From the NCBI GenBank assembly GCA_031281025.1, contig JAITFY010000005.1, positions 1 to 32,907 on the forward strand: DNA of 32,907 nt, read 5' to 3'. Made by a program: the position numbers and the translations under genes. This DNA is from Treponema sp. (GTDB lineage: Bacteria; Spirochaetota; Spirochaetia; Treponematales; Breznakiellaceae). Below are positions 1-6,283 of the stretch, one piece after another. Position 1 is the first letter of the stretch, and every line of letters begins with the position of its first letter. Under the pieces are notes generated by a model that saw only the letters and a list, made by a program, of their open reading frames with translations, searched no databases and was not told the DNA's origin.

Positions 1-1406
1 ATCTCCAACATTCTTTTTGTGCCGATTTTACAAAAGGTACATTTGCCGCACGATTCCGCCTGGGTAAAATTCAAAAAGTACCTTGCAATATCCACCATGC
101 AGTTGTCTTCGTCCATGACTACCATGCCGCCCGAACCCATGATAGCTCCGGTTTTGGCAAGCTCGGCATAGTCAATGACAGTGTCCATCAAACTGGCAGG
201 AATACAGCCGCCGGACGGCCCGCCAATCTGAACCGCTTTAAATGGCTTCCCGGAATTTGTGCCGCCGCCAATGTCAAAGACAACTTGTTTAATTGTCATC
301 CCAATGGGTATCTCTACCAACCCGCCTCTTTTAACTTTGCCTGCCAATGCAAACACTTTTGTTCCATTACTTTGATCTGTTCCAAATACAGTAAATGCAT
401 CTGCGCCTTTTCTGATTATCCAGCCGATGTTTGCAAAAGTTTCCACATTGTTAATATCGGAAGGCTTGCCAAAAAGCCCGCGTTCGGCGGGGAACGGCGG
501 CCGTATCCTTGGCATTCCTCTGTGTCCTTCGATGGATTCTATCAAGGCGGTTTCTTCGCCGCATACAAAAGCGCCTGCGCCTTCCTTGATTTGCAAATGA
601 AACTTTAGCCCCGTACCCAAAATATTGTCGCCCAAAAACCCATGTTCCTGCGCTTGCTTAATTGCAATTTTTAATCTGCGAATGGCAACAGGATATTCCG
701 CTCTGATATAGATGTACCCCTCGGTTGCTCCAATGGCATAACCGCCGATAATGATACCTTCGATTACGCTGTGCGGATCGCCTTCCAGAATACTTCTGTC
801 CATAAACGCACCGGGGTCGCCTTCGTCTGCATTGCAGATAATGTACTTTTGGTCGCCACTATACCCAGCCGCAAATTTCCATTTCATGCCTGTTGGGAAT
901 CCCGCCCCTCCGCGCCCCTTTATCCCGGACTTTAATACTTCTTCGATTACCTGAACGGGAGTCATGGATTTAATCGCTTTTTCAAGACCTTTGTAGGCAT
1001 CTGTTTTAAGAGCGTCATCGATAGACTCTGGATCGATATTTCCACAGCGTTCCAGTACAATTCGTTTTTGATTGGAGATAAAACAAGTCTCTGAGCCGCC
1101 AGACCAATTAGACTCGCCGCCACCGGTACTTAAAACGATTTTATCCGTTAGCGGGGTACCGTTTACAACATGGCTTTCAAAAATGCTACGGGCAGTTTTT
1201 TCATCGACATCTCCGTAAATTGACCGTTTGCCGTTATCATCAGCAATTTCAATCATGGGCTCTTTGTAACACATGCCCATACATCCGGTTTCACTGACAG
1301 AGACATTGAGTTTTGATTCTTCTGCCAGAACCTTTAGAGTTTCCTTGATTTTAATTCCGCCGGAAGCAATACCACAAGAACCCATTCCAACAATTATTCT
1401 ACTCAT
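1..1406 (-). CDS. hydB: NuoF-like flavoprotein subunit of [FeFe]-hydrogenase/NADH complex (HydB/HndC type), 3' end outside window
   Basis: This subunit binds NADH and FMN and passes electrons through iron-sulfur clusters in NADH-dependent or bifurcating [FeFe] hydrogenases and related soluble complexes. The reading frame is open from the ATG at 1406 to the left edge (468 codons). Residues 1-90 look like a thioredoxin-fold 2Fe-2S domain, with Cys11, Cys42 and Cys46 (TGCMGMC). The NuoF core follows, with the nucleotide/FMN motifs GRGGAGFPTGMKW and CNADEGDPGAFMDR, then GAGAFVCGEETAL. At the edge ESCGKCTFCKIG carries the CxxCxxC of the N3-type 4Fe-4S cluster. Family members normally continue into a C-terminal 2x[4Fe-4S] ferredoxin domain, which would lie outside. 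The gene starts 40 bases after the NuoE-like gene and is presumably co-transcribed. HydB is favoured over respiratory NuoF because of the N-terminal ferredoxin-like domain and the absence of other nuo genes; the catalytic HydA is not in view. Confidence 0.93.
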   Translation of the reverse strand, partial: MSRIIVGMGSCGIASGGIKIKETLKVLAEESKLNVSVSETGCMGMCYKEPMIEIADDNGKRSIYGDVDEKTARSIFESHVVNGTPLTDKIVLSTGGGESNWSGGSETCFISNQKRIVLERCGNIDPESIDDALKTDAYKGLEKAIKSMTPVQVIEEVLKSGIKGRGGAGFPTGMKWKFAAGYSGDQKYIICNADEGDPGAFMDRSILEGDPHSVIEGIIIGGYAIGATEGYIYIRAEYPVAIRRLKIAIKQAQEHGFLGDNILGTGLKFHLQIKEGAGAFVCGEETALIESIEGHRGMPRIRPPFPAERGLFGKPSDINNVETFANIGWIIRKGADAFTVFGTDQSNGTKVFALAGKVKRGGLVEIPIGMTIKQVVFDIGGGTNSGKPFKAVQIGGPSGGCIPASLMDTVIDYAELAKTGAIMGSGGMVVMDEDNCMVDIARYFLNFTQAESCGKCTFCKIGTKRMLE

Positions 1407-1446
1407 AAAATATCCTCTATTTGCTATCTATAATATTTGCTATCTG

Positions 1447-1932
1447 TTAACTGTTCTCTGATTTAAAGTCTTTAATAACTTTTCTGGCTGAGTCCGGGGT
1501 AAGCCGCCCGTGAGTTTCGTCATTTATCATGACAGCGGGAGCCAGCGAACAGCATCCTATACATGCGACAGATTCCACCGTAAACATTTTGTCTTCTGTT
1601 GTTCCGCCCAGCTCTATACCTAGCTCCCGGCAGATTGAATCTGCGATATTTTCCGCTCCAACCACATGGCAAGCCGTGCCAAAGCAAATTCTGACGATGT
1701 TTTTACCGATGGGCTGCAACCTGAATTGTGAATAAAAAGTGACAACACCCATGATTTGAGATACAAATATACCGGTTTTTTCCGATAATTTTTCTATCAC
1801 ATCCCTTGGCAGGTACCCATAAGTTTCCTGCAATTTTTGAAGAAGGGGGATCAACTGCGATTGCGCCCCTGTATAGTTTTTCATTACATCTTCAAATAAA
1901 TCCCAATATTTGTTAGTTTCGCAATTACACAT
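1447..1932 (-). CDS. hydC: NuoE-like [2Fe-2S] subunit (HydC/HndA type)
   Basis: A 161-residue thioredoxin-like 2Fe-2S protein, the small electron-transfer partner of the NuoF-like subunit. The cluster ligands are visible as CFGTACHVVGA (C-x4-C) and CIGCCSLAPAVMIN (C-x3-C). The N-terminal helical bundle contains QLIPLLQKLQETYGYLP, typical of the family, and the length is normal for NuoE/HndA. The ATG at 1932 has GGAG 6 bases upstream (1939-1942). A promoter with 17-base spacing lies immediately before it, so this is the first gene of the hyd-like operon that runs off the left edge. Its role in an NAD(H)-linked hydrogenase is inferred from family and neighbour; a formate dehydrogenase or NADP-reducing variant is possible. 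Confidence 0.93.
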   Translation of the reverse strand: MCNCETNKYWDLFEDVMKNYTGAQSQLIPLLQKLQETYGYLPRDVIEKLSEKTGIFVSQIMGVVTFYSQFRLQPIGKNIVRICFGTACHVVGAENIADSICRELGIELGGTTEDKMFTVESVACIGCCSLAPAVMINDETHGRLTPDSARKVIKDFKSENS

Positions 1933-1950
1933 CTTTTACTCCGTAAGTTT

Positions 1951-1979
1951 AGTATACATAACTTTATTATTTTCCTCAA
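1951..1979 (-). promoter_or_regulatory. Sigma-70-type promoter of the hyd/nuoE operon
   Basis: Read on the minus strand, -35 TTGAGG (1974-1979) and -10 TATACT (1951-1956) are separated by exactly 17 bases. Transcription would begin near 1944, leaving a 5' leader of about 12 bases that just contains the GGAG ribosome-binding site. Confidence 0.6.
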
Positions 1980-2029
1980 GTAGCTTATAAAGTATATTTT
2001 TCTTCCGATATTTAAAGTAGGAGACAATC

Positions 2030-2419
2030 ATGAATATCGAATCTGTACCATATCAAGCATTTCCCAGCGTTGGTTACGCATTAAATGCATCCAGTAACGG
2101 CAGAATGTCCCTTCCGGTTGCACCTGGTATGGTAATTTATTCGCATTTTAAACATATTTCGGGAACTCCTGCCCCAGAAGGCACCCAAGGTGTAAATATC
2201 TCCAGATTAAAGATTCTAAACACTTTAATTGACCAGTTGGAAAAAACAGGAAGCCAAGCCGCGTTAGATTTAGATTTTGGTAATTTGGATGGGAACGATG
2301 AACAGCGAATTAACATATTAATCGAACAATATCAAAAACAAATAAAAGCAGCCCACTCTACCGGTGTTTATGCCCCTACGGCGCCTGCTTCCGGGCTGCT
2401 GTTTAATATTACGGTGTAA
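2030..2419 (+). CDS. Small protein of unknown function (129 aa)
   Basis: I do not recognise this protein. It has no signal peptide, membrane segment or cysteine. The N-terminal third is rich in Ser, Pro and Gly. The middle (about residues 55-110) is probably helical, with the segments RLKILNTLIDQLEK and RINILIEQYQKQIKAAH, suggesting a small soluble protein that might oligomerise. The start is well supported: AGGAG at 2019-2023 lies 6 bases before the ATG. It stands alone between the divergent hyd operon and a convergent lipoprotein gene, and an imperfect hairpin follows its stop codon. Coding status is inferred from the strong ribosome-binding site and the absence of a better reading frame. 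Confidence 0.75.
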   Translation: MNIESVPYQAFPSVGYALNASSNGRMSLPVAPGMVIYSHFKHISGTPAPEGTQGVNISRLKILNTLIDQLEKTGSQAALDLDFGNLDGNDEQRINILIEQYQKQIKAAHSTGVYAPTAPASGLLFNITV

Positions 2420-2473
2420 TCTGTTAAAACCGGCAGCCTTTATGGTATTCCGCTTTATGCTCTGGTAGAAAAC

Positions 2474-2512
2474 CACTTTAACAGGCTCCGGTAACCAGAG
2501 CCTGTCGAAGTG
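2474..2512. repeat. Imperfect hairpin between convergent genes (possible bidirectional terminator)
   Basis: ACAGGCTC (2481-2488) pairs with GAGCCTGT (2498-2505). After a 2x2 internal loop, CACTT (2474-2478) pairs with AAGTG (2508-2512). A competing arrangement pairs CTCTGGT (2460-2466) with ACCAGAG (2494-2500). The structure lies exactly between the two converging stop codons, but no T run follows on either side, so it is not a textbook intrinsic terminator. Confidence 0.5.
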
Positions 2513-2523
2513 ATACCTAGTTC

Positions 2524-5055
2524 TTAGTTGCGTATTAAGCTGTTTTGCCTCACTCTGTTACCACGTCTGGGTTCCGGTTCGATACCGGAAGACATGGGTG
2601 CAATTATGCTTCGTCCTCCGCCTCCGGGTCCTCCGCCGGTTATGTTACCAAGATCAAGGGTTATTCCTGTTTTGGCTGTGTCTAAAGGTGAGACCTCTGT
2701 AGGTGTTAAATCATATTCTCCAAATAACCAGCCCTCATACGGATCATACCCATTAACATCAAAAGTTACAGTAATTGTTTTTGTAGGAGCAGGTATCATT
2801 ATTGACCAAGCAGCGCCTAATGCTGGTGATCTTAGTTCTGTCCAACCTAGAGAAATCCAATCATGATTATCATCATCCCACCACCATGCTGAAATCCCTA
2901 CTTCAGGAACCGGCACTCCATCGTATGTAACATTGAGAGTCCCGCTTAAGGTAACAGTCTTTAAGCTTACCGGGCCTAATGCTCCAACAACACCAGGTTG
3001 GCTTTGATTGATCGTTTTTGGCTCCGAGATAGATATTTCAAATGAATCTCCGGTTACAGTGGACATGACCCATAGAACAAAGTAACATTCAAACTCCACA
3101 TCGGGAATAAAACCATCGTTTTCATATACAGGTATTGACCAGTTAAAGGTTCCACTGGAAGAACTACCTGTTATATTTACTCTGCCGCCCCAAGAATCCC
3201 ACTCATCATGGACATGACCATCAAAATGATAGCCCCAAACTCCTATTTGTATTATTGGAGCCGGGCTGGGAATATCGGTTAGGGTAATTGTGCCGGTAAG
3301 TTCGCCAATTTTTTCGCCGCGATCCTCTCCAAAAGGAAATTCGCTGTAGAATATTGTGTCGCTGAATATCGTATCGCCGCCTGTGAATGGAATAGTCAAT
3401 TCTGAATCTTTAAAAAGAATATCGCCCTCAAACGTTACGATTAGGTCATAGTTAATTCCAAATATCAAAATAAAGAAGGCATTCAGAGTCATTCCGCCGG
3501 GCGGTATTACAATACCCTCCCTTTCTGCCAATCCACCCGCTGTTATGGAAAATGCAGGAGGCACAAATGCCTTAAAACCTGTACTAAAGTTAATCGATGG
3601 GTTTGTTTCCGATGCCGTCCAGGTAACAGCATTATTGCTGATATAATACTCATCTCGATCGTAGGTTTGAACCCCTAAACCCACAAACCAGGAGCCGGTT
3701 CCAATCCAGGGGTCGATTAAATCATACTTAGAATCATAAATGTATAATTCAACTTTGAGTGTTCCATTATCAATTCGCCCCCATCCATAGATTTCAGGAT
3801 CTTCTATTTCGCTGGCACTTGGATTTGCGCTTTTAAAGAGTCCAACATTTACCCACTCACCATCATATTTATTGTCCCAGCCGGTAATCGTTATGGAATT
3901 CTGCCGTTCTCCGGGGCCATTTTCGAATACATCATCCAAAAATTCGCCTATTGCAATGCCCAATTCTGTTTCTGCTTCGTCAACCATTTTTTTTGTCGCA
4001 TTGGTATTGCTCATTACTTCAAGCGCTTCTTGATAAGCAGCATCTAAAAGAGCCCATTGTGCTGGAGTTACCCATTCAGAACCCAAAGGCGCTTGCTGTG
4101 CATTTGCGGCGACAGCTACAGTTCTGAGTAACTCAGCAGCATCGTTAATATCCAAAAGCAAATTATATCGGTCAGGTTCTGTTCCAAGCTCTTTGGCATC
4201 ATTAAAGTTATTTAATGCTGTTACAAGCGCTTGGTATGCACCATCGTAATCACCGGAACCTAAAACATCATCTGCATCAGATATTGCAGTTTCAAAAGCT
4301 GCCAAATCCCCTGCTGTTACCCAGAAAATCGAAGGGGGTACATCATCGCCGTTTTCATCACTGGTTTCAATCCCTTCTTTGGCTGCTTCTGCTATGGCAA
4401 TTAAAGCAATAAGTTCATCTTCTGTAAAACCTGACGTTTTGCTTCCTTCTGTTGTTGCATTATCAAAAGCAGTTATTGCTGCTTCGAGAGCGGTAACTGC
4501 CGCATTCACTGCCCCCTGAGTTGCCGCAGTTCGGGCATTTATTGCTGTAGTAATTGCAGCTTCAAAAGTTGCCAAATCCCCTGCTGTTACCCAGAACATA
4601 CCCTGTGCAACATTTTCTGCATCTGTATTTACAACTACACTGTCTCTTAAAAATTCAGCCTCAGCTATTCTTGCATTTAGAGTTACATAGTTAACAGGGG
4701 GCGCACTTCCTGCAGTCCTTAAACCATTAAAGACAGTAATTGCACTTGTTAGAGTGGTTACGGCGGTATTTACCTGCGATTGGGAGGTTGCGGTATCCAC
4801 AACATTTTTTGCCGCAGAAATAGCGTTCTCAAAGGTAGTCTTTTGCGCAGATGTAACCCACTGTGCGGTTACTGGCACATCGCTTCCGCTTACGGAAGTT
4901 AACGTTGAAGCAGCCAAATCTTCCGCTTCTGTGATTTTTGCTTCAAGAACGGAAGTGTCTACCTCGCCGTCTCCAGAGCCTTCGCACCCGGCAAAGACCA
5001 GGCCAAAAACCAGCAAAATTGCCAGTATTTCCCACATTTTTTTCTTTTTTTTCAT
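2524..5055 (-). CDS. Large surface-type lipoprotein with four FIVAR-like repeats
   Basis: An 843-residue predicted lipoprotein. A very basic N-terminus and hydrophobic stretch end in the spirochaete-style lipobox VFAGC (Cys24). Four helical repeats of 80-90 residues follow (about residues 35-380), each with a WVT-A motif (AQWVTSAQ, FWVTAGDLATF, FWVTAGDLAAF, EWVTPAQ) and a following AI..A helix. This resembles FIVAR domains of cell-surface proteins. The rest is beta-rich and aromatic-rich, perhaps several immunoglobulin-like domains, ending in a Gly-rich linker (GGGPGGGG) and a basic tail. The start is the ATG at 5055, because GGAGG sits 6 bases upstream; the GTG at 5088 lies upstream of that site and is unsupported. 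The codons right after the ATG form an A8-G-A7 run, a possible slippage site. The gene appears to be transcribed alone. The function is unknown; adhesion or carbohydrate binding is a guess from architecture. Confidence 0.88.
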   Translation of the reverse strand: MKKKKKMWEILAILLVFGLVFAGCEGSGDGEVDTSVLEAKITEAEDLAASTLTSVSGSDVPVTAQWVTSAQKTTFENAISAAKNVVDTATSQSQVNTAVTTLTSAITVFNGLRTAGSAPPVNYVTLNARIAEAEFLRDSVVVNTDAENVAQGMFWVTAGDLATFEAAITTAINARTAATQGAVNAAVTALEAAITAFDNATTEGSKTSGFTEDELIALIAIAEAAKEGIETSDENGDDVPPSIFWVTAGDLAAFETAISDADDVLGSGDYDGAYQALVTALNNFNDAKELGTEPDRYNLLLDINDAAELLRTVAVAANAQQAPLGSEWVTPAQWALLDAAYQEALEVMSNTNATKKMVDEAETELGIAIGEFLDDVFENGPGERQNSITITGWDNKYDGEWVNVGLFKSANPSASEIEDPEIYGWGRIDNGTLKVELYIYDSKYDLIDPWIGTGSWFVGLGVQTYDRDEYYISNNAVTWTASETNPSINFSTGFKAFVPPAFSITAGGLAEREGIVIPPGGMTLNAFFILIFGINYDLIVTFEGDILFKDSELTIPFTGGDTIFSDTIFYSEFPFGEDRGEKIGELTGTITLTDIPSPAPIIQIGVWGYHFDGHVHDEWDSWGGRVNITGSSSSGTFNWSIPVYENDGFIPDVEFECYFVLWVMSTVTGDSFEISISEPKTINQSQPGVVGALGPVSLKTVTLSGTLNVTYDGVPVPEVGISAWWWDDDNHDWISLGWTELRSPALGAAWSIMIPAPTKTITVTFDVNGYDPYEGWLFGEYDLTPTEVSPLDTAKTGITLDLGNITGGGPGGGGRSIIAPMSSGIEPEPRRGNRVRQNSLIRN
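4301..4326. repeat. 26-base direct repeat, copy 1 (inside lipoprotein repeat 3)
   Basis: This 26-base stretch is identical to 4571-4596, and the flanking bases also match apart from two substitutions. It encodes the FWVTAGDLA segment of the FIVAR-like repeat. The two copies are 270 bases (90 codons) apart. Confidence 0.85.
4571..4596. repeat. 26-base direct repeat, copy 2 (inside lipoprotein repeat 2)
   Basis: Second exact copy of the 26-base unit at 4301-4326. Identity at the DNA level, while the other two protein repeats have diverged, points to recent duplication or gene conversion between repeats 2 and 3. Confidence 0.85.
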
Positions 5056-5083
5056 CTTTTTCCTCCAAATTTTTTTTATTTTT

Positions 5084-5151
5084 ACCACTAACTACACGAA
5101 TGATACGAATCTGCAATTTGATATCTTGCTGTAATTCGTGAGGTTCGTGGT
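5084..5151. repeat. 18-base imperfect inverted repeat in the lipoprotein leader
   Basis: ACCACTAACTACACGAAT (5084-5101) matches the reverse complement of 5134-5151 at 15 of 18 positions, with 32 bases between the arms. It lies between the G run and the ribosome-binding site of the lipoprotein gene, so if transcribed it would form a stem-loop in the 5' leader. The TTCGTG-rich words resemble short dispersed intergenic repeats. Confidence 0.6.
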
Positions 5152-5196
5152 AGAATCTTTGAATTTTTGTGTATAACCGCTGTAAATTAATGTATA

Positions 5197-5209
5197 GGGG
5201 GGGGGGGGG
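5197..5209. repeat. Homopolymeric G13 tract (C13 on the lipoprotein strand)
   Basis: Thirteen consecutive G, an extreme outlier in this AT-leaning intergenic sequence. On the lipoprotein strand it reads TTTGT-C13-TATACA, placing the run directly upstream of a -10-like TATACA (5191-5196). Length changes by slippage would alter the spacing to any upstream -35 element. Homopolymeric G tracts that vary in length occur upstream of tpr genes in Treponema pallidum. Confidence 0.85.
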
Positions 5210-5337
5210 ACAAACTCCGGGCTGGAACAAAGAAGTGAGAGTTTAAATCTTTTCGCGAATTTTGCCGCATGATACAGGTAATATATCGCAAGCAGAAAAA
5301 ATTGTCAATTTCGTTCTATATTTTTTTAAAAGTCGAA

Positions 5338-5366
5338 TTGCATATTTTTTTTAATTGATATACAAT
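5338..5366 (+). promoter_or_regulatory. Candidate promoter of the sugar isomerase/epimerase gene
   Basis: TTGCAT (5338-5343) and TACAAT (5361-5366) are separated by 17 bases. The predicted start near 5373 would leave a short leader carrying GAGGAG at 5375-5380. Confidence 0.5.
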
Positions 5367-5388
5367 ACCGCTAAGAGGAGAATCCGTA

Positions 5389-6252
5389 TTGCAGATGCAA
5401 ATTGGCCTTAGAGCCCACGATTATGCAAATAATGTTTCGCCGGAAGAATTGGCGGAAATACTTGCTGTATACCATCCCGCTTCTATTCAGCTTGCTTTGG
5501 CAAAAGCGCTGTCCTGTGGTTCTGCACCTGGGCAATTAAGCCCCGGTTTTGCCCGTAGGATACGGCAAATCCTGGAAAAAAAGGATATTTCCATTGCAGT
5601 GCTGGGCTGCTACATTAATCCTGTACATCCCGATCCGCAAGAGCGGGAAAATCAACTGCGCAGATTTGAAGAACATTTACGTTTTGCCCGCGACTTTGGC
5701 TGCGCTCTTGTTGGAACTGAAACCGGCTCATGCAACGGCAACTGCTCGTTTCATCCCGACACGGAAAAGAGCTCAACCTTTGATTTGTTTTGCTCATCTC
5801 TGGAGCGGCTGCTCAAAACTGCGGAAAAATGCGGTTCCATTGTTGCAATTGAAGCAGTAGCGGATATACACACTATTTCCACTATCGAGAAAATGGAACA
5901 GGTTCTGCGCCGTCTTGCTTCTCCCGCACTAAAAGTTATTTACGATCCTGTTAACCTTATTCCAAATGCCGGCTTAACCGAAAGCCATGAGCAGTTTTTT
6001 ACAAGGGCGTTTAACGCTTTTGGAAACGAAATTGCCGTCATTCACGCCAAGGATTTTCGCATAGAGGAAAACAAAAAAAATGGAATGTTGCCTGCAGGCA
6101 CAGGCGAACTGGATTACCCTGCTCTACTGCGAATTATTATGGCTCGCAAAAGCGGCATCGATATTTTGCTGGAAAACACAAACCCTGCTTCCGGCTTTAA
6201 AGCAATGGAGTTCCTAAAGGCTCAAATGGAACTCGGGACACCACAATCTTGA
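5389..6252 (+). CDS. Sugar phosphate isomerase/epimerase (xylose isomerase-like TIM barrel)
   Basis: A 287-residue protein of the AP-endonuclease-2/xylose-isomerase-like TIM-barrel family, which interconverts sugars, keto-sugars or inositol derivatives using a divalent metal. Characteristic strand ends carrying acidic and His ligands are visible: ALVGTETG (about residue 110), VAIEAVAD (about 150), VIYDPVNL (about 185), AVIHAKDF (about 222) and DILLENTNP (near the C-terminus). The length is typical. The chosen start is the TTG at 5389, because GAGGAG ends 8 bases before it; the nearby ATG at 5395 would be 14 bases away. It is transcribed alone, ahead of cysS. The substrate cannot be read from sequence; tagatose/D-psicose epimerase-like or hydroxypyruvate isomerase-like activity are both possible. 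Confidence 0.88.
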   Translation: MQMQIGLRAHDYANNVSPEELAEILAVYHPASIQLALAKALSCGSAPGQLSPGFARRIRQILEKKDISIAVLGCYINPVHPDPQERENQLRRFEEHLRFARDFGCALVGTETGSCNGNCSFHPDTEKSSTFDLFCSSLERLLKTAEKCGSIVAIEAVADIHTISTIEKMEQVLRRLASPALKVIYDPVNLIPNAGLTESHEQFFTRAFNAFGNEIAVIHAKDFRIEENKKNGMLPAGTGELDYPALLRIIMARKSGIDILLENTNPASGFKAMEFLKAQMELGTPQS

Positions 6253-6277
6253 TTCTTTTGCAGTAATCCCCTACCCT
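6249..6277 (+). promoter_or_regulatory. Weak candidate promoter directly before cysS
   Basis: TTGATT (6249-6254) and TACCCT (6272-6277) are separated by 17 bases, and the -10 hexamer ends 6 bases before the cysS ATG. No Shine-Dalgarno sequence is present. The -10 is poor, so this is a suggestion supported mainly by the same geometry at other genes in the window. Confidence 0.3.
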
Positions 6278-6283
6278 ATATAT

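Larger units (their letters stand above)
5056..5388. other. Gene-free 333-base divergent intergenic region
   Basis: No convincing coding sequence lies here. The region holds, in order, an AT-rich leader before the lipoprotein gene, an 18-base imperfect inverted repeat (5084-5101/5134-5151), a 13-base G run (5197-5209), and an AT-rich stretch with the promoter of the sugar-isomerase gene. Confidence 0.8.

Noticed and set aside
285-954. Plus-strand frames opposite the NuoF-like gene
   Set aside because: They are antisense to a clearly conserved protein frame that is open to the left edge.
4943-5230. Minus-strand 95-codon frame running through the G13/C13 tract
   Set aside because: It overlaps the lipoprotein gene in another frame, encodes Pro only because of the homopolymer, and has no ribosome-binding site. 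A slippage-made fusion with the lipoprotein is blocked by an in-frame TAG at 5092-5094.
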